64,000 bases of DNA from Misgurnus anguillicaudatus (taxonomy: Eukaryota; Chordata; Actinopteri; Cypriniformes; Cobitidae), in the NCBI RefSeq assembly GCF_027580225.2, contig NC_073343.2:2217501-2281500 (forward strand), read 5' to 3'. Shown here one piece after another: positions 61,801-64,000 of the stretch; positions within the stretch are counted from its first letter, which is position 1, and every line of letters begins with the position of its first letter. Under the pieces are notes generated by a model. The model had not been told where the DNA came from. It did not search any database and was given only the letters and a program-made list of their open reading frames with translations. Position numbers and translations under genes: made by a program.

Positions 61801-61994
61801 TTATAGCAAAATTAATTCAAACTTACTTGCAAGCTGATCATCGCTCACAAAGTCAAACATGACAATACCAGCTATTGACCATGAGATCAAAAGTGAAATG
61901 ATAAGCAGCCATTGTGCAGGACGATTTAGGATTCTGAAAAGTCCATGGCTCCCGGCCGTGAGAGCTTCTGGATGCACTGGTCTTACTGGGGCAT
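23283..61994 (-). CDS. trdn: Triadin, giant multi-exon gene (spliced, 5' end not found)
   Basis: Triadin is a single-pass protein of the junctional sarcoplasmic reticulum that ties calsequestrin to the ryanodine receptor through luminal Lys/Glu (KEKE) motifs. Here about 114 exons can be read, every internal one phase 1-1 with GT donors and AG acceptors. Together they hold about 2,780 codons, against about 730 residues in human triadin. Order: membrane span, six luminal modules, acidic repeat exon, KEKE-type exon arrays, coiled-coil exon, conserved Cys-bearing tail. Identity rests on the membrane exon (WLLIISLLISWSIAGIVMF; human has WLLVIALIITWSAVAIVMF), on GSDP in the first luminal exon, on the KEKE repeats, and on the tail IPYFQCFFVDEDD, which matches human ISFFQCVYLDGYN. 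The start codon exon is not identified; alternative splicing is likely, so no single transcript need contain everything. Confidence 0.88.
23505..24420. repeat. Dispersed repeat split by a TTAA foldback insertion
   Basis: 23505-23635 and 24292-24420 are the two halves of one repeat (GGTCTCCAACCTTTTTGTAA ... CACCATGTTGGAGACCAC). An uninterrupted relative lies at 59841-60180. The split is exactly at TTAA. It lies in the last intron of trdn. Confidence 0.7.
23636..24291. mobile_element. TTAA foldback element, copy 2
   Basis: Same family as 16030-16760: TTAAAGGAATAG at the left and CTATTCCTTTAA at the right, long inverted arms, GC-rich centre. One arm has a deletion, making it 656 bp. The empty counterpart at 59841-60180 shows that one TTAA became two on insertion. 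Confidence 0.85.
24441..24946. mobile_element. Foldback element rich in CACGAAA/TTTCGTG words
   Basis: Termini CCCAGTCTCAC and GTGAGACTGGG, with CTA immediately outside each. Both arms contain many degenerate copies of a short word (ATCACGAAA/TTTCGTGAT) and mirrored CCTAAACCGAAGCGACAATG. The central stem is AGGGTTAGA-rich. It lies in the last intron of trdn. Confidence 0.75.
25230..28964 (-). CDS. trdn: trdn 3'-proximal exons (8)
   Basis: Exons at 25230-25274, 25414-25458, 25632-25658, 25845-25889, 26039-26077, 27246-27287, 28053-28100 and 28902-28964 (27-63 bases). They are all phase 1-1. They are more diverged than the central array: the peptides run GKEPDVTRDTPEIEE, AKPTEKEVAEDKEVK, EPEVKETES, EIPHVEVEAEKPLHQ, EKEVKIRPEPKLK, EALKNITKPGLAKT and EQEALRNITKTAHLKR, plus a 21-residue AVLGKVKPAVFKEK-containing one. 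The 27246 and 28053 exons share EAL(K/R)NITK and look like an exon duplication. Introns host a Crypton-like relic, a hAT-like MITE and a TTAA MITE. Confidence 0.7.
26578..26890 (-). pseudogene. Decayed Crypton-type (DUF3504-like) protein fragment
   Basis: Minus-strand reading gives ELTETELDKIEHDSYEANIQ then NTEWALKLLKDWIKEKK. After a one-base slip it continues KMETDKYEAEDLNKVLRSFY. That layout resembles the N-terminal part of fish KIAA1958-like proteins of the DUF3504 class, which derive from Crypton tyrosine-recombinase transposons. The frameshift and missing catalytic part mark it as dead. It sits in a trdn intron between exons 26039-26077 and 27246-27287. GTCTCAACTGACCAATCAGA downstream is probably part of the same element. 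Confidence 0.5.
27412..27640. mobile_element. GGATAGTTCACCCAAAAAT-type non-autonomous element
   Basis: Begins with the word GGATAGTTCACCCAAAAATT, which starts a very abundant fish MITE family, and has internal mirrored halves (GGAAGATATTTTGAGGAATG against CATTCCTAAAAATATCTTCC). Located in a trdn intron. Confidence 0.6.
27725..27926. mobile_element. Palindromic MITE, CACTGCAAAAAAA end
   Basis: Left arm GGTTGCACATGATTGAATAA pairs with right arm TTAATTCAATCATGTGCAAC. It lies in the trdn intron between exons 27246-27287 and 28053-28100. Confidence 0.6.
28129..28758. mobile_element. TTAA-bounded MITE
   Basis: TTAAAGGAACACGCCCACTT at the left and ATGTGGGTGTGTTCCTTTAA at the right, about 630 bases. 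The left and right thirds are imperfect inverted copies (AGACTGGCAGTGAACGGCTC against GGAGCCATTCACTTCCAGTC). The 113-codon minus frame inside is not protein-like. Confidence 0.75.
29043..29201 (-). CDS. trdn: trdn-frame exon encoding a coiled coil
   Basis: A 159-base exon with acceptor TTTCAG, donor AATG|GTATTG and phase 1-1, so it fits the triadin frame. The product differs from all neighbours: it lacks KEKE and Pro and runs DDVASLDLELLNAINQKLSL then LLDLLRQDIGEMKSDLESTQ. Leu and Ile fall at heptad-like spacing, giving a likely coiled coil. It could be a triadin-specific oligomerisation segment. It also resembles the coiled-coil part of LINE ORF1 proteins, so an exonised fragment is possible. 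Splicing into trdn is inferred from frame and position only. Confidence 0.55.
29477..31134 (-). CDS. trdn: trdn KEKE exon array, older copies (11)
   Basis: Eleven 48-base exons: 29477-29524, 29635-29682, 29771-29818, 29939-29986, 30086-30133, 30236-30283, 30430-30477, 30607-30654, 30785-30832, 30923-30970 and 31087-31134. Each encodes 16 residues of the type EAEVIKEKVKPAPEKK, including EAQVIKDKVKAAPVKK, EVKVIKEKVKAAPEKK and VAEVIKEKVKPAPEIK. Introns are only about 90-150 bases and are themselves related (AAATGAAGTAAAAAACACAG words), so exon and intron were copied together. Lys/Glu alternation is the calsequestrin-binding signature of triadin. Confidence 0.82.
31268..32757 (-). CDS. trdn: trdn exon-bearing tandem satellite (9 young copies)
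   Basis: Nine 48-base exons at 31268-31315, 31448-31495, 31629-31676, 31810-31857, 31991-32038, 32172-32219, 32353-32400, 32534-32581 and 32710-32757. Exon starts are 180 or 181 bases apart, the last step being 176. Exon and intron are both nearly identical between units (CTATTATGCTATACATTGTT and AAACACAGTAAATCAAACC recur in every intron). The peptide is almost invariant: EAEVIKEKVKPAPQKK-like. This is recent tandem amplification of an exon-plus-intron unit, and copy number probably varies between individuals or assemblies. Confidence 0.85.
32790..33490. mobile_element. Insertion interrupting the exon array
   Basis: Left edge TTACACTTTACAATAAGGTT and right edge CAACCTTATTGTAAAGTATT are inverted repeats enclosing about 700 bases without exon-like sequence. 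The right part shares TTAGTGAATGTTAGCTAATG with repeats at 9290-9480 and 45590-45690. It separates the young satellite from exon 33572-33607. Confidence 0.65.
33572..37444 (-). CDS. trdn: trdn KEKE exon array (24 exons)
   Basis: Exons, all phase 1-1: 33572-33607, 33706-33753, 33875-33922, 34016-34063, 34179-34232, 34312-34356, 34464-34511, 34651-34698, 34830-34877, 34974-35021, 35154-35201, 35308-35355, 35460-35507, 35606-35653, 35771-35818, 35904-35951, 36067-36111, 36544-36600, 36683-36730, 36819-36860, 37003-37050, 37134-37181, 37263-37310 and 37403-37444. Most are 48 bases. The first is 36 bases (EAKVIKEKVKIK), missing the Pro-Ala-Pro part. 34179 and 36544 are longer, Pro-rich variants (KAPEPKPEPVKK, EPDVPKEKTTKPTPEPPKK). 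Introns are less alike than in 31268-32757, so these duplications are older. Confidence 0.8.
37623..38265. mobile_element. hAT-type element with 8-bp target duplication
   Basis: Ends TAGTGATGG and CCATCACTA are flanked on both sides by the exact octamer CCAATGGC (37615-37622 and 38266-38273), the signature of hAT insertion. The interior is full of TTCGAA/CGAAGC words. No transposase. The two minus frames inside it are by-products. It has inserted into a larger repeat (about 37490-38300) with GCTGGGTTATTTTCAA/TGGGTTGAAAATA edges. Confidence 0.85.
38385..43697 (-). CDS. trdn: trdn KEKE exon array (20 exons)
   Basis: Exons: 38385-38423, 38599-38643, 38736-38792, 39882-39929, 40021-40068, 41252-41299, 41405-41449, 41542-41589, 41669-41716, 42119-42163, 42269-42307, 42392-42436 (alternative acceptor would extend it to 42442), 42527-42571, 42658-42702, 42816-42860, 42936-42983, 43119-43166, 43278-43322, 43407-43454 and 43653-43697. 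Sizes are 39-57 bases, all phase 1-1. Peptides are divergent KEK variants such as EIIKEKRKPAQKK, VEVSEEKVKTVQEDR, EADVKKKATPASVKK, EVKEKDKPASVKK, APEITKEKPKPAPKK and DAEVIEEKAKPAPEKK. Several introns have grown by MITE insertion. Confidence 0.78.
38856..39069. mobile_element. TTAA-bounded MITE (left of a back-to-back pair)
   Basis: TTAAAGGGACACTCCACTTT at the left and AAGTGGAGTGTCCCTTTAA at the right. Its right TTAA (39066-39069) is also the left TTAA of the next element. Lies in the trdn intron between exons 38736-38792 and 39882-39929. Confidence 0.8.
39066..39860. mobile_element. TTAA-bounded MITE (right of a back-to-back pair)
   Basis: TTAAAGGACAAGTTCGGTAT at the left and ATACCGAACTTGTCCTTTAA at the right, with long imperfect inverted arms (AAAATTCTCGGGGCAGCC motif mirrored). 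The overlapping frames of about 90 codons on both strands are by-products of the palindrome. Confidence 0.8.
40128..40535. repeat. Interspersed element related to 8500-9228
   Basis: Shares AAATGCAAATGAGCTGATCT, CGGCAGTGCCGTGGTTG and CCCAATTATAGCACTTA-type words with the 8500-9228 region. Edges look like GGGACATTTCAC and TATGTCCCC. In a trdn intron. Confidence 0.55.
40593..40827. mobile_element. TTAA-bounded MITE
   Basis: TTAAAGGCGGAGTCCACGAT and ATCGTGGACTCTGCCTTTAA are inverted ends with TTAA at 40593-40596 and 40824-40827. 235 bases, noncoding, in a trdn intron. Confidence 0.8.
40982..41220. mobile_element. MITE with GGGGCGGTTTCCCAGACAGG ends
   Basis: Perfect-looking inverted termini GGGGCGGTTTCCCAGACAG and CTGTCTGGGAAACCGCCCC. 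The interior carries mirrored AGGCCTTATCCTAGTC / GACCTGGATTAATCTTAAC. Ends 31 bases before exon 41252-41299. Confidence 0.75.
41885..41923 (-). pseudogene. trdn: Decayed trdn KEKE exon
   Basis: The minus strand still reads (G)TC-ATC-AAA-GAA-AAA-CTC-CCT-GTA-AAA-AAA, a VIKEKLPVKK-like version of the array peptide. The donor has become AAAGGGTTG and the 5' part of the exon is lost, so it no longer fits the phase 1-1 pattern. It looks like an exon that fell out of use. Confidence 0.45.
43806..43902. repeat. Short palindromic repeat
   Basis: AAGGAATAGTTCACGACGGG and its near-complement (GGCCCGTCATCAATAATTCC) face each other around CACCCACAGCGGGTG. A related sequence with the same GACGACGGCCCATTGAATT word lies at 52155-52390. 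Confidence 0.55.
44114..47185 (-). CDS. trdn: trdn KEKE exon array (15 exons)
   Basis: Exons: 44114-44161, 44361-44402, 44662-44709, 44797-44844, 44973-45014, 45132-45179, 45373-45417, 45727-45765, 45862-45909, 46052-46099, 46251-46298, 46447-46494, 46634-46681, 46767-46814 and 47141-47185. Sizes are 39-48 bases, phase 1-1. Peptides include EPKAAKKEDKPAPPKK, EAIKEKSKPAPEKK, DAEVIKEKAKPAPEKK, EPVSTKEKPKPTRK, ETTIAVEKPKPAPEK, EPEVIKEKKPPQK, EDKTPKDKAKPGRVEK and EREVSKEKVITAPSKK. The last (EAKIKDKTPSASVKK) has a transposon against its acceptor. Confidence 0.78.
47190..48402. mobile_element. PIF/Harbinger-like non-autonomous element
   Basis: Termini GGGCTCTATCTTACACCC and CGTTAAAATAGGGCCC, with TAA on both outer sides (47187-47189 and 48403-48405), the 3-bp duplication of PIF/Harbinger transposons. 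The subterminal sequence is rich in GGCGCAA and GCGCAATG words on both ends. No transposase in the 1.2-kb body. The left TAA overlaps the splice acceptor of exon 47141-47185. Confidence 0.8.
48681..50421 (-). CDS. trdn: trdn exons, diverged KEK and Lys-rich set (10)
   Basis: Exons: 48681-48716, 48807-48851, 49021-49068, 49193-49240, 49327-49368, 49515-49535, 49683-49715, 49889-49930, 50156-50188 and 50350-50421. Sizes are 21-72 bases, all phase 1-1. Peptides include EPEKVEPAPIKK, VTEAAKKKAKPVVKE, EAKVVKEKPKAHPAKK, EPRVSKEKAKPTRSRK, EVAKEEVKETAVDQ, DDVTKKVVKTK, EAKKEKLKPVDIPK and EGERKIKPAKK. The 21-base exon at 49515-49535 encodes just ECRKQVT and adds a Cys. The 72-base exon carries the EIKEHKEHQADQKA segment. 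Confidence 0.7.
50586..51538. mobile_element. hAT-like non-autonomous element
   Basis: Left end TAGGGATGCACCAAGTTG and right end GGACTGATGCATCCCTA are inverted, resembling hAT families whose ends begin with (C)AGGGATGCACCGA. About 950 bases, no recognisable transposase; the small frames inside are not protein-like. In the trdn intron upstream of exon 50350-50421. Confidence 0.6.
51763..52149. mobile_element. TTAA-bounded MITE
   Basis: TTAAAGTCGCCATGAAACGG at the left and TTTCATTGCGACTTTAA at the right (TTAA at 51763-51766 and 52146-52149). The 89-codon minus frame is a by-product. Confidence 0.7.
52155..52392. repeat. Interspersed repeat adjoining a MITE
   Basis: AAGGAATAATTGACGACGGC followed by TATTCCGCTTATACCACGGT and CAGCCAATCAGAATGCAGCA. 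Related to 43806-43990 (shared TTAGGTGTGC and AACATTTCTC words). Confidence 0.5.
52525..54065 (-). CDS. trdn: trdn tandem 90-base exons (4 copies)
   Basis: Four 90-base exons, phase 1-1, at 52525-52614, 53006-53095, 53484-53573 and 53976-54065, spaced 481, 478 and 492 bases apart. Each encodes 30 residues of the form EKEKPHKKVKETKVDEEP then ILKQKKQKERKS, with a few substitutions (VTKVDEES in later copies). The introns are also homologous (CATATTTTCATAAGATATCA and TTTGGTATTGCCACTTTACA recur), so exon and intron were duplicated together. This is a second, independent exon amplification in the gene, with a unit almost three times longer than the 180-bp one. Confidence 0.85.
54289..54637 (-). CDS. 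trdn: trdn Lys/Glu-rich exons after the acidic exon (2)
   Basis: Exon 54572-54637 (66 bases) encodes VLEHVKEAKEKRSKEEIYKM-IQ. Exon 54289-54435 (147 bases) encodes DMRDKKAEAEEEEVIEKKKE, then AKPKEKVTEKLQKPKEGKK and a short Thr/Lys tail. Both are phase 1-1. They are the first strongly basic exons on the luminal side and resemble the KEKE-rich segment that follows the acidic stretch in mammalian triadin. Confidence 0.75.
54638..56413 (-). other. trdn intron with an unexplained open frame
   Basis: A 1.8-kb intron with no exon I can support. The minus frame 55802-56062 (86 codons, with a stretch HVHFSGRRRRSFWDKNSF) has a somewhat protein-like composition but no recognised domain and no convincing splice sites. 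It could be a transposon remnant. Confidence 0.4.
56414..58573 (-). CDS. trdn: trdn giant acidic repeat exon
   Basis: One uninterrupted exon of 2160 bases. Acceptor TTGCAG|AAATAATGGGC, donor GACAAAG|GTATAA, phase 1-1, so an upstream codon G|AA gives EIMGKKHD. It opens with a mixed segment (AAYITVRSAVKRTESTTDEI), then carries about 19 degenerate copies of a 20-21-residue acidic repeat, typically SDVKEEGEITETDEDTSDED. It ends in a Glu/Asp-rich, then Lys/Arg-containing part (KKTTIRKSRRLVKADEK). Mammalian triadin has only a short Asp/Glu run just after its first luminal segment; this would be a greatly enlarged version. A luminal, low-affinity Ca2+-binding role is inferred from composition. The ATG near 58568 could alternatively start a separate acidic protein, but the splice sites and phase argue for an internal exon. 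Confidence 0.75.
58574..59541 (-). other. trdn intron with microsatellite
   Basis: Contains an A-run followed by a (TA)n microsatellite at about 58760-58812. No exon seen. Confidence 0.6.
59542..59571 (-). CDS. trdn: trdn 30-base microexon
   Basis: Acceptor GTCTGTTTCAG, donor AAAAG|GTTGG, phase 1-1, encoding DDTPQVIRRK. It would sit between the luminal modules and the acidic exon. The acceptor is strong, the donor ordinary, and being so small it needs transcript support. Confidence 0.45.
59841..60180. repeat. Dispersed repeat, uninterrupted copy
   Basis: GGGATCTCCAACCTTTTTGT ... CAGAGTTGGAGACCCTG, the same repeat as 23505-24420 but without the foldback insertion: here AAAATGTTAACGAACATAAA is continuous. 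It lies in a trdn intron. Confidence 0.7.
60468..61733 (-). CDS. trdn: trdn luminal helical modules (6 exons)
   Basis: From the N-terminal side: 61629-61733 (105), 61425-61520 (96), 61219-61323 (105), 60886-61005 (120), 60681-60800 (120) and 60468-60596 (129), all phase 1-1 with clean GT/AG sites. Each encodes 32-43 residues with a shared plan: (F/S)(D/N)PM or similar, a variable helical part, then YLS(D/N)xF and an acidic end. Module ends read NGINNMNDMFTDTY, SSVSYLSDVFSDY, RFPVSYLFQMFE, VLQYLSTMFEDIK, NSVSNYLSNLFVGDK and MFLAYLSNMLMEDK. Human triadin has one such segment (GSDPLKL ... EETTDWIYGFFSLLSDII): the first module keeps GSDP and the third keeps EATDWI. So a single ancestral luminal segment appears to have been multiplied to six. 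Confidence 0.8.
61827..61994 (-). CDS. trdn: trdn membrane-span exon
   Basis: 168-base exon, acceptor TTCTCACTGCTGCAG, donor GCAA|GTAAGT, phase 1-1. A cytosolic part (DAPVRPVHPEALTAGSHGLF) leads into RILNRPAQW and a single hydrophobic span WLLIISLLISWSIAGIVMF, followed by DFVSDDQLA. Human triadin has WLLVIALIITWSAVAIVMFD at the same place. The open frame runs on upstream to an ATG at 62118, but the first 40 codons would read through the acceptor, so I treat them as intron or, with weak support, as exon 1 (62046-62118, MSSSCKRSKEMPNSS, phase 1 donor AAAG|GTTATC). Confidence 0.85.
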
Positions 61995-62045
61995 CTGCAG
62001 CAGTGAGAAGAATGGATTTTATATGATATGGTCTATAAAGATAAC

Positions 62046-62118
62046 CTTTAAAAATCTTAAATCGTACAATGTGTGAGCTATTAGGCATCTCTTTAGATCT
62101 TTTACATGAAGACGACAT
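62046..62118 (-). CDS. Weak candidate for trdn start exon
   Basis: ATG at 62118, 24 codons (MSSSCKRSKEMPNSS ...) and a phase-1 donor that would match the next exon. The implied intron would be only 51 bases, too short for normal splicing, and the peptide lacks the Ser/Thr-rich start of known triadins. Probably a chance frame; the real exon 1 is likely to the right, perhaps outside the window. Confidence 0.15.
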
Positions 62119-62145
62119 CTACAAATGGATTATGCTGCACCTTTG

Positions 62146-62330
62146 TTAACCTCCTAAGACCCAAGCTTTGGTTTGTCTTTTTTCAGATAAACATTTTTTT
62201 TTTAACATGAAGCAGTGTAATTGTCCACGTTTGTGTACAACAGGTTCCAATTACACATTAAGTATTATGGTGCAAACAACAAAAACATGTGATGTCCATA
62301 TATGAACATCCACAGGTCTTAGGAGGTTAA
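62146..62330. mobile_element. TTAA-bounded MITE
   Basis: TTAACCTCCTAAGACCCAAG at the left and GGTCTTAGGAGGTTAA at the right, with TTAA at both edges. 185 bases, noncoding. Confidence 0.8.
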
Positions 62331-62473
62331 TATTGTTTATCACAGATTCACAAACCCAGACAAAAACGTTTTGACACAGATGTTGCTTATTCACCATTTA
62401 GGAGATTCAAGTTCTCAGCTCTGTTTCATTTAAGTGTCAAGTCTCAGATGTTCCCTCAAAAGCTTATAACCTA

Positions 62474-62670
62474 CACTGTCAGAAATGTTTTTTATAATAT
62501 ATACCCCATGTTTTCACTGGAGCAATACCCCTTTCAAAAAGTGCAGCTTTGCACTTAAAATAATTCATATTTGTACCTTGAAGGTATATTTTGTTACCAA
62601 TGCATCCATTTAGTACCTCAGAAATACATATTGGTACTAATTGTATACAAATCTGTACCTAATGGTACAT
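62474..62670. repeat. Dispersed GTACC-rich repeat
   Basis: ACACTGTCAGAAATG, GGAGCAATACCCCTTTCAAA and GGTACCTT/AAGGTA words. Related pieces occur near 1043-1145, 7810-8140 and 25130-25215. Confidence 0.55.
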
Positions 62671-63225
62671 ATTAGGTCCTTTGTGAGATTTCTGGGTCTT
62701 TGTCCTATATCTGAGATGCAAGAGTCTTAAGCAAATGTTTCCATTTGCTCTCATTTTATCTCACATCCCAAGTCTAAAAGAAATTATTAAGATATTAAAG
62801 AGATCTGGTCTGTAATTTTTCTTATGGGAATGAGATAATATGAATGGTGCTATGGCAACTCTTTCCCAAAATTCTCTTTTTTAATCCTATTTATAGTGTC
62901 CAAAAATGGGTTAGAAAATATTACAACTGAATGTTTAGAAGGTTAAAATCTTATAGCTACTATCTGCCATGTTTGGTTTGTTGCAAACTCCAATTAGTTT
63001 TTTGACATATTTGTAACCCTACCTGTGAAAAGCAGGCCTTAAAATAAAAATTTGAGATTATGATTTCAATCTTTGACATGCTCTTACTTAGTCAATATTA
63101 AAGATATCAAGGTTATATTTTCACAGAATGTACTTTACTTTTTGTACACTGTACATTCCTTATTGCACATACATTTTTAAGTTGAATCAATTTAAAATTA
63201 CAATTAATTTAAACTTTCTTGAATA
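62671..63225. other. Non-genic, nothing seen
   Basis: AT-rich DNA upstream of the known trdn exons. No open frame or repeat that I can support. Confidence 0.4.
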
Positions 63226-63390
63226 CACTGTAAAAAGTTGCTTTAATTGGTAACACCTAAAAAAAAAAAAATTAAACTTAAATTTGTACAAGTTTTTAAA
63301 GTATTTTGACTTAAAAATATAAGTTAAAAACATATTTTTTTAGGTGTTACCAATTGAAGCAATTTTTCAGGTTGATCCAACTTTTTACAG
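63226..63390. mobile_element. Palindromic MITE
   Basis: CACTGTAAAAAGTTGCTTTA and CAACTTTTTACAGT face each other, with an inner mirrored pair ATTGGTAACACCTAAAAAAA / TTTTTTTAGGTGTTACCAAT. TA lies outside each end. Confidence 0.65.
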
Positions 63391-63409
63391 TACACTGTAT
63401 TATCGAGCC

Positions 63410-64000
63410 GAGAGCGGGTTAAATCTTTGCGTGTGAGGGAGAGCTCCCTCACTACCTCCCACACTTTTGTGCGCCTCACGCGCTACCTCCCACACCTCAC
63501 ACGCTACCTCCCACACCTCACGCGCTACCTCACACACCTCACACGCTACCTCCCACATCTCCCTCGCTACCTCCCACACCTCACACGCTACCTCCCACAC
63601 CTCACGCGCCATCTCCCACATCTCCCTCGCTACCTCTCACAGCTCCCTCGTGTCGGGGGAAGCTCCCTCGCTAGCTCTCACATATCCCTCGCTACCTCCC
63701 ACATCTTACGCGTGTCAGGGGAAGCTCACTCGCTACCTCTCACATCTCCCTCGCTACCTCCCACACCTCACGCGTGTGAGGGAGAGCTCCCTCACTACCT
63801 CCCACACTTTTGTGCGCCTCACGCGCTACCTCCCACACCTCACACGCTACCTCCCACACCTCACGTGCTACCTCACACACCTCACGCGCTACCTCCCACA
63901 TCTCCCTCGCTACCTCCCACACCTCACACGCTACCTCCCACACCTCACGCGCCATCTCCCACACCTCACGCGCCATCTCCCACATCTCCCTCGCTACCTC
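63410..64000. repeat. GC-rich 21-bp minisatellite with higher-order period
   Basis: Degenerate tandem copies of a unit like CTCACACGCTACCTCCCACAC, running off the right edge of the window. A larger block beginning GAGGGAGAGCTCCCTCACTA at about 63437 recurs at about 63778, giving a higher-order period near 340-350 bases. Because 21 is divisible by three, both strands stay open in places (for example repeated WEVAREV on the minus strand), but this is not a protein-coding signal. Confidence 0.85.

Noticed and set aside
61995..62118. Upstream extension of the triadin membrane exon to ATG 62118
   Set aside because: It reads straight through a strong acceptor (TTCTCACTGCTGCAG) that also gives the phase used by every other exon. 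The peptide has no similarity to triadin N-termini.
63400..63985. Minus-strand frames with repeated WEVAREV peptides
   Set aside because: Translation of the 21-bp minisatellite. No start context, splice sites or non-repeat sequence.

Overview
The window is vertebrate nuclear DNA, most likely from a cyprinid or closely related ray-finned fish. It is AT-rich, carries introns, and is packed with short non-autonomous DNA transposons. It holds three genes in the vertebrate order and orientation gja1 (+), fabp7 (+), trdn (-). Human chromosome 6q22 has the same order with further genes between, including SMPDL3A and CLVS2 between FABP7 and TRDN. None of these is visible here. The 361-codon connexin (about 41 kDa) fits the fish duplicate gja1a/cx40.8 better than cx43 itself, so this looks like one of the two teleost-duplication copies of the region.

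Layout. 1-2661: gja1a, with a noncoding first exon ending at 811, two AP-1 sites upstream of it, and the whole coding sequence in one exon. 2662-13265: no gene, but transposon relics, including a deleted pogo/Tigger-type element that still encodes a PHD-finger fragment. 13266-14304: fabp7a, four exons of the classical FABP sizes (73/173/102/51 coding bases) and a poly(A) signal. 14305-23000: no gene; several foldback elements. 23283-61994: the triadin gene trdn on the minus strand. 62000-64000: more short elements and a 21-bp minisatellite with a higher-order period.

The remarkable object is trdn. Reading splice sites by eye I find about 114 coding exons. All of the internal ones are symmetric phase 1-1 (2 + 3n + 1 bases), so any of them could be skipped or duplicated without breaking the frame. 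From the N-terminus the protein has a cytosolic stub and one membrane span, six related luminal helical modules, a 10-residue microexon, and a 2160-bp exon encoding an acidic 21-residue repeat. Two Lys/Glu-rich exons follow, then four near-identical 90-bp exons and about 96 mostly 33-57 bp exons encoding variants of EAEVIKEKVKPAPEKK. Near the end come a coiled-coil exon and the conserved triadin C-terminal tail with its Cys. If all were joined, the exons found sum to about 2,780 codons; human triadin has about 730 residues. Part of the exon array is a true tandem satellite of 180-181 bp in which every unit carries one exon.

The transposon content is informative in itself. At least eleven elements are bounded by TTAA. 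One has an empty-site counterpart elsewhere in the window, and two sit back to back sharing a single TTAA. A Harbinger-like element with TAA duplications has landed against the splice acceptor of one triadin exon. Triadin acts at the junctional sarcoplasmic reticulum with calsequestrin and the ryanodine receptor; connexin and FABP7 have unrelated roles, and the three are linked only by ancestral synteny. All exon calls are manual readings of splice signals and reading frame; no transcript or database was consulted.
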